NCBI GenBank assembly: GCA_963169045.1
Contig: CAUJDF010000041.1
Location: 176,481 to 240,480 of the forward strand
Length of the DNA stretch: 64,000 nucleotides
Source of the DNA: Myxococcota bacterium
Lineage (GTDB): Bacteria > Myxococcota_A > Bradymonadia > UBA7976 > UBA1532
Direction: 5' to 3'
Shown here: in pieces, positions 29,812 through 38,072 of the stretch
How positions within the stretch are numbered: position 1 is the first letter of the stretch
Layout: each line of letters starts with the position of its first letter
Notes under the pieces: model-generated
Seen by the model: only the letters and a program-made list of their open reading frames with translations
What the model was told of the DNA's origin: nothing
Databases searched by the model: none
Position numbers and translations under genes: made by a program

Positions 29812-31722
29812 TCAGCGGCTCTCTTCGAACTCGGCGTCGATGACGTCGTCGCCGCCGCCCTTGCCCTTCTCGGGGCCCTCGCCGCCGCCGGCGCCCGGCT
29901 CGCCACCGGCGCCCGGCTGACCCGCCGCGGCGCGGTACATCGCCTCGGCGGCCTTCTGCGTGACCTGCGTCAGGTTGTCGAAGGCCGTCTGGAGCGCCGC
30001 GCGGTCGCTGCCGTTGAGGGCGTCGCGCAGCGAGCGCACCGCCGACTCGATCGCCATCTTGTTGTCGTTGTCGATCTTGTCGCCGTTCTCCTTCAGGAGC
30101 TTCTCGGCCTGGTAGGCGGCGGTGTCCGCGTGGTTGCGCAGCTCGATCTCCTTCTTGCGCTCCTCGTCCTCGCGGGCGTGGGACTCGGCGTCGCGCACCA
30201 TCCGCTGGATCTCGTCCTCGTTGAGGCCGGACGACGCGGTGATGGTGATGTGCTGCTTCTTGTTCGTGGCCTTGTCGATCGCCGACACGTTGAGGATGCC
30301 GTTCGCGTCGATGTCGAACGTCACCTCGATCTGCGGCACGCCGCGGGGCGCGGGCGGGATGCCGTCGAGGTTGAACTTGCCCAGCGTGCGGTTGTCGCGC
30401 GCCAGCGGGCGCTCGCCCTGCATCACGTGCACGGTCACCGCCGTCTGGCCGTCGGCCGCCGTCGAGAACGTCTCGGCCTTCTTCGTCGGGATCGTGGTGT
30501 TGCGGGGGATCAGCGTGGTCATCACGCCGCCGAGCGTCTCGATGCCCAGCGAGAGCGGGGTGACGTCGAGCAGCAGGATATCCTTGACCTCGCCCGCGAG
30601 CACGCCGGCCTGGACCGCGGCGCCGAGCGCGACCACCTCGTCGGGGTTCACGCTGCAGTTCGGCTCCTTGCCGAAGAACTCGCGCACGACGCGCTGCACC
30701 ATCGGGATGCGCGTCGAGCCACCGACGAGGATCACCTCGTCGATGTCGGCCGGGTTCTTGCCCGCGTCCTTCAAGGCCTGCTTGCAGGGGCCGAGCGTCT
30801 TCTCGATCTGGTCGCCGATGAGCTGCTCGAGCTTGGCGCGCGAGAGCCGCAGGTTCAGGTGCTTGGGGCCGCTGGCGTCCGCCGTGAGGAACGGCAGGTT
30901 GACGTCGGTCTCCATCACGCTCGACAGCTCGATCTTGGCGCGCTCCGCCGCCTCCTTCAGGCGCTGGATCACCATGCGATCGCCGCTGACGTCGATGCCC
31001 TGGTCCTTGCGGAACTCGTCGACGAGGTACTGGATGATGCGCTGGTCGAAGTCGTCACCGCCGAGGTGGGTGTCGCCATTGGTCGAGATCACCTCGACGA
31101 CGTTCTCGCTCACCTCGAGGATCGAGATGTCGAACGTGCCGCCGCCCAGGTCGTAGACGGCGATGATCTCGTCCTTCTTCTTGTCGAGCCCGTACGCCAG
31201 CGCGGCGGCGGTCGGCTCGTTGACGATGCGCTTCACGTCGAGGCCGGCGATGCGGCCGGCGTCCTTCGTGGCCTGGCGCTGCGAATCGTTGAAGTAGGCG
31301 GGCACGGTGATGACCGCCTCGGTCACCGTCTCCCCGAGGTAGCGCTCCGCGGCGCGCTTGAGCTTCTGCAGGATCTTGGCGCTGATCTCCGGCGGGGTGT
31401 AGGTCTTGCCGGCGATCTCGACCTCGACCGCGCCGCCCTTGCCCTCGACCGCCTTGTAGGGGACGCGGCGACGCTCTTCCGTCACCTCGCCCCCGCGCAT
31501 GCCCATGAATCGTTTGATGCTGTAGACGGTGTTCTCGGGGTTGGTAATCGCCTGGCGACGGGCGACCTGGCCCACGAGGACCTCACCCTTCTTGTCCCAC
31601 GCGACGACCGACGGCGTCGTGCGCGCCCCCTCCTCGTTGGGGATCACGCGGGGCTCGCCGCCTTCCATCACCGCGACGACGGAGTTCGTCGTGCCCAGGT
31701 CGATGCCGATGATCTTGCCCAT
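29812..31722 (-). CDS. dnaK: Hsp70 chaperone DnaK
   Basis: A 636-residue Hsp70. The ATPase domain shows [29 protein letters not shown], the phosphate-2 loop DLGGGTFD and VGGSTRIP. The peptide-binding domain has [17 protein letters not shown]. The C-terminus is a Gly/Pro-rich stretch ending [10 protein letters not shown], as in canonical DnaK. It folds proteins in the cytoplasm with DnaJ and GrpE, neither of which is adjacent here. AAGGAGAAAACG precedes the ATG. It follows a signalling cluster from which it is separated by its own promoter. Confidence 0.98.
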   Translation of the reverse strand: MGKIIGIDLGTTNSVVAVMEGGEPRVIPNEEGARTTPSVVAWDKKGEVLVGQVARRQAITNPENTVYSIKRFMGMRGGEVTEERRRVPYKAVEGKGGAVEVEIAGKTYTPPEISAKILQKLKRAAERYLGETVTEAVITVPAYFNDSQRQATKDAGRIAGLDVKRIVNEPTAAALAYGLDKKKDEIIAVYDLGGGTFDISILEVSENVVEVISTNGDTHLGGDDFDQRIIQYLVDEFRKDQGIDVSGDRMVIQRLKEAAERAKIELSSVMETDVNLPFLTADASGPKHLNLRLSRAKLEQLIGDQIEKTLGPCKQALKDAGKNPADIDEVILVGGSTRIPMVQRVVREFFGKEPNCSVNPDEVVALGAAVQAGVLAGEVKDILLLDVTPLSLGIETLGGVMTTLIPRNTTIPTKKAETFSTAADGQTAVTVHVMQGERPLARDNRTLGKFNLDGIPPAPRGVPQIEVTFDIDANGILNVSAIDKATNKKQHITITASSGLNEDEIQRMVRDAESHAREDEERKKEIELRNHADTAAYQAEKLLKENGDKIDNDNKMAIESAVRSLRDALNGSDRAALQTAFDNLTQVTQKAAEAMYRAAAGQPGAGGEPGAGGGEGPEKGKGGGDDVIDAEFEESR

Positions 31723-31785
31723 CGTTTTCTCCTTGAATCGTGCGATCTTCGGCCGGCCCGGCGACCCGGGCGCGTGCTCGCGGGG

Positions 31786-31813
31786 ACTCTAAGCACGACC
31801 CCCGGGGTGTCAA
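31786..31813 (-). promoter_or_regulatory. Putative sigma-70 promoter of dnaK
   Basis: A perfect TTGACA (31813-31808) and TAGAGT (31791-31786), 16 bases apart. Transcription would start about 57 bases before the ATG. No CIRCE inverted repeat (TTAGCACTC-N9-GAGTGCTAA) is present, and the spacing does not suit sigma-32. Confidence 0.55.
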
Positions 31814-31829
31814 CGACGGCGCGGGCGCT

Positions 31830-32465
31830 TCAGACGCCGATGAGACGGCGGAAGGCGAGCACGTCGGGCGCGTCGAAGGCGACGGCGACGCGGGCGCCCT
31901 CGCGGCGGACGACGCGGCCCGCCAGCGCCACCCGGGCGCCCGTGTCGGGGTGGGTGAACACGAGCTCGAGCGGCTGACCGGGCTCGAAAGGGGCGTCGGT
32001 CTCGAAGAGCGCGCCGCCCGGCGAGACGTTGCGCGTCCAGAAGGCGAGCAGGTCGTCGGCGGTCTCGGCGCGCACGGCGACGCGCAGGCGGGCCGGCCGG
32101 CGGTCGTGGCCGCGACGCTCCGACCGCGGCGCCTGCCCGGCGCAGAACGACGCCCAGCGCGCGCCGTCGGCCGGCGCCATGGCATCGAACTGCAGGCCCA
32201 TGCCCGGCGTCTCCCCTTCGCGCACCAGCTCGGGACGCCGCGTGCGGACCACCGTCGCGCCGACGACCAGCGGCCCGTCCGGCAGCCGCAGCTCGGCCTC
32301 GAGGCGGCCGTGGAGCGGCCAGGGCTCCGCGGTCCGCAGAAAGACGCCGTGGAGGCTGACGTCGGTGGTGGTCAGCCGCGCCTGGCGATCGCCGCCGCGG
32401 ACGTCGACCTCGAGGGAGACCGCCGCGCGGGCTTCGCGGCGCCGATCGGAGTGTTCGTCGCTCAT
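31830..32465 (-). CDS. Tandem PilZ-domain protein
   Basis: A 211-residue protein of two PilZ domains. Domain 1 (about 7-100) has an Arg-rich start (DRRREARA) and DVSLHGVF; domain 2 (about 112-211) has RRGHDRRPARLRV and NVSPGGALF. These correspond to the RxxxR and D/NxSxxG motifs that bind cyclic di-GMP. It is probably a c-di-GMP-responsive effector. It follows the Ser/Thr kinase gene by 36 bases and is the last gene before the dnaK promoter. Confidence 0.82.
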   Translation of the reverse strand: MSDEHSDRRREARAAVSLEVDVRGGDRQARLTTTDVSLHGVFLRTAEPWPLHGRLEAELRLPDGPLVVGATVVRTRRPELVREGETPGMGLQFDAMAPADGARWASFCAGQAPRSERRGHDRRPARLRVAVRAETADDLLAFWTRNVSPGGALFETDAPFEPGQPLELVFTHPDTGARVALAGRVVRREGARVAVAFDAPDVLAFRRLIGV

Positions 32466-32501
32466 GCCACCCTCCGGTATCGGCGGAACGGCCGGACGAC
32501 T

Positions 32502-33944
32502 TCAGCCCTGTCGGACGCGCCAACGCCAGTACAGGCCGGCGAGGGCCACGATCGCGACCACGAAGAGCGGGAGGAGCCGGCGTCCGGCCCGATCGGACCG
32601 GCGAGGCGGCCGCGCGGGCGCCGCCGGGGTGGGTGGCGGCGACACCGAGTAGCCGGTGTCGCTCACCCCGAAGGCGCGGCGCTCCTCGAGCGAGTACGCG
32701 AGCTCGAGGAAGGCGGCGAGGCGGCGCGGGCTCGCGATCAGGCCGTCGTCTCGCGAGAACTCCTCGAGATCGCTCAGCATCTCCGCCGCCGACTGGTAGC
32801 GCCGGGCCGGATCGCGCGCCAGGGCGCGAGCGGCGATCGCCACGAGCGCCGCGGGGACGCCGGGCAGGTGCGCGTCGAGCGGCGGCGCGTCGGTGTCGCG
32901 CAGCGCACGCAGGGTGGCGAACGGGTTGTCGCGCGGGAACGGATGCGCGCCGGTGCACATCTCGTGGAGCAGCAGGCCCACCGAGAAGAGGTCCGAGCGC
33001 GCGTCGGGCGGGTGGCCGGCGGCCTGCTCGGGGCTCATGTAGGCGCAGGTGCCGACGAGGTCCCCGTCGGCGTGGACCGTATCGCGGTTGTCGGCGCGCG
33101 CGATGCCGAAGTCGACGAGCTTGACGGCGCCGTCGACCGAGATCAGCACGTTGCCCGGATTCACGTCGCGGTGGACGACGTTGAGCGGGCGGCCGTCGAA
33201 GTCGCGGGCGCGGTGAGCGGCGTCGAGGCCGTCGGTCACGGCGCGCACGAGGTGCACGGCGAGCTCGATGGGCAGGCGGGGCGCCAGGCAGCGGGCAGCG
33301 ACGTCGGCGACGCGGCCGGGCTCGGCCTCGGGGATGGAGAGCACGTGCACGCCGTGCCCGCGGCCCGTCACGGGGCCGAGCAACAGCACGCGGTGCAACT
33401 CGGGATGACGCGCGTGCAGCGCGTGGACGAACGGATCTCGCCCCTGCCCGACGAGGTCGGCGGCGATGAGCATCAGGTCGGCGGCGCCGGCGTCGGCGGC
33501 GGCGGCGGCCGCGTCGCGGTCGGCGCACACCTCGAGGTCGACGTCGCCGAGGACGCGCAGGGCGTCCCCGAGCGCGGCGCGCCGGTGCGCGTCGCCGTCG
33601 GCCAGGATCACGCGGCGCCGGCGTTCGCTCGCTCGGCGCAGCAGGCGGCCGAGATCGGGGCCGGGCAGGTACTCCATGGCGATGTAGGCGCGCCCATCGG
33701 CGATGCCGACATCGTGGATCTCGACGATGTGGCCGTGGTGCAGGTGCGCGGCGAGGCGGGCCTCGTCGAGCAGCATGCGCACGAAGTCCGTGCGCGCGGC
33801 CAGGTGCGGCAGCGTGCGCTTGATCGCGCAGTGACGGGCGAAGCCGTCGACGCCCTCCCGCCGCGCGAGGAAGATCTCGGCGGTGCCTCCGGTGGCGATG
33901 CGGCGGACGAGCGTGTAAGGGCCGAATCTCTCTCGGGAACTCAT
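32502..33944 (-). CDS. Membrane Ser/Thr protein kinase with an inserted pseudo-receiver domain
   Basis: A 480-residue Hanks-type kinase. N-lobe: glycine loop ATGGTAE (18-23), ATP lysine K42, helix-C E61, hinge MEYLPGPDL (90-98). Residues about 107-217 form a complete response-regulator-like unit: RVILADGD, then ADLMLIAADL, where the phospho-Asp position is Ala, and HRVLLLG. The kinase resumes with HRDVNPGN (D260), DFG (278-280) and an SPEQ activation segment. A membrane helix lies near 457-473, with no extracytoplasmic sensor. ATG 33944 overlaps the previous stop (ATGA). An inactive receiver placed before helix E suggests allosteric gating. Confidence 0.88.
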   Translation of the reverse strand: MSSRERFGPYTLVRRIATGGTAEIFLARREGVDGFARHCAIKRTLPHLAARTDFVRMLLDEARLAAHLHHGHIVEIHDVGIADGRAYIAMEYLPGPDLGRLLRRASERRRRVILADGDAHRRAALGDALRVLGDVDLEVCADRDAAAAAADAGAADLMLIAADLVGQGRDPFVHALHARHPELHRVLLLGPVTGRGHGVHVLSIPEAEPGRVADVAARCLAPRLPIELAVHLVRAVTDGLDAAHRARDFDGRPLNVVHRDVNPGNVLISVDGAVKLVDFGIARADNRDTVHADGDLVGTCAYMSPEQAAGHPPDARSDLFSVGLLLHEMCTGAHPFPRDNPFATLRALRDTDAPPLDAHLPGVPAALVAIAARALARDPARRYQSAAEMLSDLEEFSRDDGLIASPRRLAAFLELAYSLEERRAFGVSDTGYSVSPPPTPAAPARPPRRSDRAGRRLLPLFVVAIVALAGLYWRWRVRQG

Positions 33945-34333
33945 CTGCCGGCGGCGTCGGGGGCCGCGCCGTCTGGCGCCGCGGCGTCCAGCGTCGCCGC
34001 GTCCGGGGCCGCGTCGGCGGGCGCCGCGGCGTCGAGTGCCGCTCCGTCGGGCATGGACGCGTCGGCGGGCGCTGCGGCGTCGGGTGCCGCTCCGTCGGGC
34101 AGGGACGCGTCGTCGGGCGCCGCGGCGTCGAGCCTGGCCGCGTCGGGTGTCGTGGCGTCGAGCATCGCCGCGTCGGCGACGGTTCCACCGTCGAGCGTCG
34201 ATCGCGTGCGCTCGGCGCACGTGCCTTCGACGCAGCGCTCGTCGCGGAAGCAGTCGTCCGCGTCCGCGCAGGCGCGCCCCGGCACCTCGGGCGCGCACGC
34301 GGCGAGCGCCAGCGCCATCAGCGCCGCCCTCAA
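33941..34333 (-). CDS. Small lipoprotein with Asp-Ala repeat tail
   Basis: A 130-residue product. A TTG at 34333 overlaps the PEGA-protein stop (TTGA) and gives a signal peptide ending ALAAC (Cys13). A short disulfide motif (CADADDC, CVEGTC) follows, then about 80 residues of degenerate 5-residue units (DAAxP). The repeat DNA is a run of GCCGCGTCG-like units. It is probably a surface or periplasmic spacer protein. An ATG at 34318 would give only a short signal. Confidence 0.55.
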   Translation of the reverse strand: MRAALMALALAACAPEVPGRACADADDCFRDERCVEGTCAERTRSTLDGGTVADAAMLDATTPDAARLDAAAPDDASLPDGAAPDAAAPADASMPDGAALDAAAPADAAPDAATLDAAAPDGAAPDAAGR

Positions 34334-35019
34334 AACCGGCCTCCGACCACGGCGCCGCCCGGGGCCGGTCCCACCATCACCCCGCCGGCGGCCGACAACG
34401 GCCCGTCGCTCGCGAGCAGCACCATCGCCGCGCCGCCCAGGAGGGCGCCGACGCCAACGCCTACGAACACCTTGCCGTAGAAGTCGGCGCGGTCGACGTC
34501 GTCGACGAGGCGCTCGAGGTCGGCGCGCTCGTTCGTCTCCCGATTGAGCCCGCTGGCCTCGTCGGCCTTCGTCTGCGCGTCGATCAGGAAGAAGGTGCCG
34601 GCGGCGGCGGCAGCCAGCCCGACGCCCGCCGTGACGTAACCCGCCGTCGCCATGGAGAACCCCGGGCCCGTCTGAACGACGCGCACGGCGGCCTCGTCGG
34701 CGACGGGCGCCGGCGCCCGCGCCTCGACGCGCGGCAGCAGCTCGACCACCGCCTCACCGGCGGCGGGCACGTCGACGTCGGCGGAGGCCGGGGCCGCGTC
34801 GCCAGGCCGCACCACGACGCGGTGGCGTCCCGCCGGCAGCATCCACGGGCCGGGCAGCGGCGTCTGGCCGATCTCCGCGCCGTCGACGTGGACGGTCGCG
34901 CCGTCGACGCCCGTCTTCAGCACGAGGGTGCCCATCTCGCGGGCCGGCCCTGCCTGCGCGGCGGCCGCGCCCGGTGCAAGCAGCACGGCAACGGTGAACA
35001 GCGTGGACTTCGGGCGCAC
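34330..35019 (-). CDS. PEGA-domain membrane protein
   Basis: A 229-residue protein from GTG 35019 (an upstream in-frame GTG at 35037 is possible). Signal peptide to about residue 23 (AAAAQA). A PEGA domain (about 30-85: GATVHVDGAEIGQTPLPG and LPAGRHRVVV) is often found next to myxobacterial Ser/Thr kinases. Two hydrophobic helices follow (about 120-145 and 178-202). It heads the operon with the small lipoprotein, kinase and PilZ protein, so a role in envelope sensing is plausible. Confidence 0.75.
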   Translation of the reverse strand: MRPKSTLFTVAVLLAPGAAAAQAGPAREMGTLVLKTGVDGATVHVDGAEIGQTPLPGPWMLPAGRHRVVVRPGDAAPASADVDVPAAGEAVVELLPRVEARAPAPVADEAAVRVVQTGPGFSMATAGYVTAGVGLAAAAAGTFFLIDAQTKADEASGLNRETNERADLERLVDDVDRADFYGKVFVGVGVGALLGGAAMVLLASDGPLSAAGGVMVGPAPGGAVVGGRF

Positions 35020-35027
35020 GACCTCGG

Positions 35028-35057
35028 CTTGTACCACCGGCCGCGCCCGAGCGGCAA
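35028..35057 (-). promoter_or_regulatory. Putative promoter of the PEGA-kinase-PilZ operon
   Basis: TTGCCG (35057-35052) and TACAAG (35033-35028) are 18 bases apart. The -10 ends eight bases before the GTG at 35019, so the transcript would be leaderless or nearly so. This supports the shorter start. Confidence 0.4.
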
Positions 35058-35161
35058 CTGCGCCGGCGCGCTCAAGTCGCGGCGAGTCGCGTCGATGTCG
35101 GGGACGAAGCGGGGGCCGACATGGACGTCAGCCCCGGACGACGGCCACGGAAGGCAGAGAC

Positions 35162-35476
35162 ATGATCGACATCCACGTCGCAGACGTCGACGGGCTGGCG
35201 CGCGCGCTGGTGCTGGCGCGCGATCCGGGCACCGATCTCGACACCCTCACCGACCAGGTACGGCGCATCGCTCCGCTGGCCGAGCGCGTGATGCTCGCGG
35301 CGCGGGCGCGCACCCGCTTCCCGGTGCGGACGCTCCGCGAGGCGGTGGTGCTGCTGGGCTGCCGCGGCGTCGAGGAGCACGCCCGCGCCCTCGCCGCGTG
35401 GTGGCTGCACGCGCTCGAGCAGCCCAACGGCGCCCGCGTCGTCCCCGGCGCCCACGAGCTGCGCGCGGCGAGCTAG
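35162..35476 (+). CDS. Short HDOD-like protein
   Basis: A 104-residue protein matching the start of an HDOD domain: LARDPGTDLDTL, IAPLAERVM and the helix VRTLREAVVLLG. HDOD domains are usually about 200 residues and often regulate c-di-GMP or two-component systems, so this is roughly half a domain. It could be a minimal regulator or a remnant. GGAAGGCAG precedes the ATG. Its TAG overlaps the lnt stop on the other strand by 4 bases. Confidence 0.5.
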   Translation: MIDIHVADVDGLARALVLARDPGTDLDTLTDQVRRIAPLAERVMLAARARTRFPVRTLREAVVLLGCRGVEEHARALAAWWLHALEQPNGARVVPGAHELRAAS

Positions 35477-37131
35477 CCTCTCCGCCGCCGCCAGCGGCCC
35501 CAGCCGTAAGCGCCGAGCGTGAGGCCGAGACACCCCCAAGCGAAGCTGTCGCCGACGACCTGGTAGACGGTGCGCGACTGCAACAGCGGCACGTCCCACA
35601 GCAGCGACTCCGCGCCGTACGGGCTCGTCTGCGAGACGAGGCGTCCCACCGGGTCGACGAAGGCGCTCACGCCCGTGAGCGTGCCGCGGGCGAAGGCCAC
35701 CCGGTGCTCGATGGCGCGCGGGATGGTCAGCGCGAGGTGCAGGTAGCGCTCGGCCGTGATGCCGAACCAGTCGTCGTTGGTCAGGTTCACGATGAAGTGC
35801 GGGTCCTGCAGGCCCACCTGTCGCGTGAACGCGGGCAGGATGCCCTCGTAGCAGATGAGCGTCCCGATGCGGATGGGACCCTTGCCCCACAGATCGCCGG
35901 TCATCACCTCGGGATCGCTGCCCGCGTCCAGGTTGCCCGCGGCCGGAATCGCCTTGTAGATCCATGGCATGTACTCGGCGAACGGGATGTACTCGCCGAA
36001 GAGCAGCAGATAGACCTTGTCGTAGAGGTCGACGACGGTGCCGTCGGCGTCCAACAGGTAGGCGCTGTTGAACGCCTCCATCGGCAGGTCGCCGTCGAAG
36101 CGGGGCTTCTCGCGGTCCTGCACGCTGACGGCGCCGAAGAGCAGCGGCGTGTCGAAGCCACGGATCGGGGCGTTCCGGTCGCGGGTCGAGGTGTTCTGCG
36201 CGTCGTCGGCGCGGTCGTCGGCGACGAGCGGCGCCTTCGACGGCGGGAACCGCTTCGCGCTGCGGGGCAGGTAGCCGCGCCGATAGCTGCTCTCCGGCCA
36301 GACGATGAGCTCGGCCCCCTGCTGCTCGAGCCTGGCCGAGAGCTGCTGCTGCACGAGCAGGTGGTTCTGGCGCTTCTCGGCGGGCTCGCGCTCGAAGATG
36401 CCGACGTCGCCTTCGACGAGTCCCACCTTGAGCTTGGGCGCTTCGGCCGCCCGCTCATCGAACTGGTGGATGCGCACCAGGCCGTACGCGACGGCGCCGC
36501 CGACGAGCGCCGCGGTCATCGCCGTCGCCCGCCACGGTCGCGTCCGCCCCTCGACCAGCGCGCGCAACCATAGGTAACCATTGGCGTTTACGCGGTACAG
36601 CAGGAATGTGACCCCGTAGATGCCCACGAGATCGGCGATCTGCATCACCGGCAGGAACGGGTACTGACTGTTCCCCATGTAGGCCGGAAACAGCCGCGGT
36701 ACGGCCAGTTCCAGGCCCACCATGGCCACCGGCGCCGACCACTGCACAGGAATGCGCGTGGTGTTCCCGATGCGGTTGATGAACCACGCCCACAGACCCC
36801 AGATGACGCCTTGATACACCGAGTGCAGGATGAGACCGAGCACGGCGACGGGGGTCGGCAGGTGGCCGAATCGCTCGAGCAGCCCCGCGATCCAGTAGTA
36901 ACCGCCGGCGTTGATGATGGTGCCGCAGAACGAGCCCCAGCCGAACGCGGCCCGCGGCGCCTTGTCGCGCAGCACCCACAGGAGCGGGACGTGGCTGAAC
37001 CAGATCAGCGGCCAGAAGGACCAGTCGGGCGCCAGCGCCGTCGGGAAGGCCAGGAACGTGGCGGTGCCGGCGAGGGTGCAGAGGAGCAGGTCGCCCAGGA
37101 AGCGGCGCCGCGATCGGGCGGGTGCGGTCAT
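35473..37131 (-). CDS. lnt: Apolipoprotein N-acyltransferase
   Basis: A 552-residue inner-membrane enzyme that N-acylates the lipidated cysteine of lipoproteins. The N-terminal ~220 residues hold about seven membrane helices. The C-terminal nitrilase-type domain has catalytic E280 (VWPESS), K372 (YDKVYLLLFGEYIPF) and C427 (ICYEGI). A final membrane helix and WRRRRG follow. The ATG overlaps the lipid-kinase stop (ATGA). Many lipoproteins in this window would be its substrates. Confidence 0.93.
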   Translation of the reverse strand: MTAPARSRRRFLGDLLLCTLAGTATFLAFPTALAPDWSFWPLIWFSHVPLLWVLRDKAPRAAFGWGSFCGTIINAGGYYWIAGLLERFGHLPTPVAVLGLILHSVYQGVIWGLWAWFINRIGNTTRIPVQWSAPVAMVGLELAVPRLFPAYMGNSQYPFLPVMQIADLVGIYGVTFLLYRVNANGYLWLRALVEGRTRPWRATAMTAALVGGAVAYGLVRIHQFDERAAEAPKLKVGLVEGDVGIFEREPAEKRQNHLLVQQQLSARLEQQGAELIVWPESSYRRGYLPRSAKRFPPSKAPLVADDRADDAQNTSTRDRNAPIRGFDTPLLFGAVSVQDREKPRFDGDLPMEAFNSAYLLDADGTVVDLYDKVYLLLFGEYIPFAEYMPWIYKAIPAAGNLDAGSDPEVMTGDLWGKGPIRIGTLICYEGILPAFTRQVGLQDPHFIVNLTNDDWFGITAERYLHLALTIPRAIEHRVAFARGTLTGVSAFVDPVGRLVSQTSPYGAESLLWDVPLLQSRTVYQVVGDSFAWGCLGLTLGAYGWGRWRRRRG

Positions 37132-38072
37132 TGCGCTCCGAAGCAGAGATGGAGGGCGTGCGGGCGCAGCTTCAGCGTGGCCGGCAGCCGCCCGGGCTGC
37201 TCGCCGTCCATGTCGATGAGGATGCGGGCATCGGGCTCGACGGGCTCCGCGTGGACCTCGGTGGCCCGCAGCGTCTCGATGCCCTTCATGCCGATGTGGT
37301 CGCCCCTGTACAGGCGCGGCAGCCCCCGGGCCATGTCGATCGTGCCGAGGTCGCCGAGCACGACGATGTCGAAGACGCCGTCGCCCATCTCGGCCTGCGG
37401 CGCGATCTGCATGCCGCCGCCGAAGTAGCGGCCGTTGGCGACGACGAAGTTGTTGATCGTGAACTGGCGAGGCGCACCGCCGTCGAGCGACACACGGACG
37501 GGCTGATTGCGGTAGCGCGCCGCGGCCCTCGCCACGCCCCAGAGGAAGCTCAGGCGGCCGCCGAGGGCCTTGCTGCTCTCGTTCACCAGCTTGTCGACCA
37601 GCCCGGCGATGCCGAAGCTGGTGATGTTGATGAACCAGTGCTCGGCGCGGCCCCCGTCGTGCCCCGTGCAGACGAGGTGCCCGACGTCGACGGGTCGCGG
37701 GTCGCGACCGACGTGCTCGATGGCCGCGATCGGGTCGACGGGCAGCCCGAGCGTCCGGCGCAGGTCTCCGCCCGTTCCGGCGGGCACGATCGCCATCGCC
37801 GCGCCGGGTCGGATGGGCGCGCCGTCCGCGAAGAAGCCGTTCACCACCTCGTTGTGGGTGCCGTCGCCTCCGACCGAGACGATGAGGTCGGCGCCCTGCT
37901 GCAGCGCCTCGCGCACGCGATCGATGGCCTGGAGCGGGCCGTCGGTGAAGCCGACCTCGAAGTCGCCCACGTTCTTGCGCAGCGCGGCGGCGAGCTCCGG
38001 CCACCGCTTGCCGGTGCGGCCGTTGGCGCTGGCGGGGTTGACCAGGACGAACGTGCGGCGTGGGGCGCTCAT
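37128..38072 (-). CDS. Diacylglycerol/lipid kinase (DagK/YegS family)
   Basis: A 314-residue lipid kinase. The nucleotide motif VSVGGDGTHNEVVNG is at about 64-78; VPAGTGGDLRRTLG and the C-terminal DMDGEQ complete the family pattern. It phosphorylates diacylglycerol or a related lipid. It sits between a GlcF-like Fe-S protein and lnt with 4-base overlaps at both ends, in an operon that also has an alkyl-DHAP-synthase-like flavoprotein, so its substrate may be an ether or other glycerolipid (inference). Confidence 0.87.
   Translation of the reverse strand: MSAPRRTFVLVNPASANGRTGKRWPELAAALRKNVGDFEVGFTDGPLQAIDRVREALQQGADLIVSVGGDGTHNEVVNGFFADGAPIRPGAAMAIVPAGTGGDLRRTLGLPVDPIAAIEHVGRDPRPVDVGHLVCTGHDGGRAEHWFINITSFGIAGLVDKLVNESSKALGGRLSFLWGVARAAARYRNQPVRVSLDGGAPRQFTINNFVVANGRYFGGGMQIAPQAEMGDGVFDIVVLGDLGTIDMARGLPRLYRGDHIGMKGIETLRATEVHAEPVEPDARILIDMDGEQPGRLPATLKLRPHALHLCFGAQ

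Noticed and set aside
31723..31829. CIRCE/HrcA or sigma-32 control of dnaK
   Set aside because: No TTAGCACTC-N9-GAGTGCTAA repeat and no CCCCAT-type -10; a plain TTGACA/TAGAGT pair fits better.
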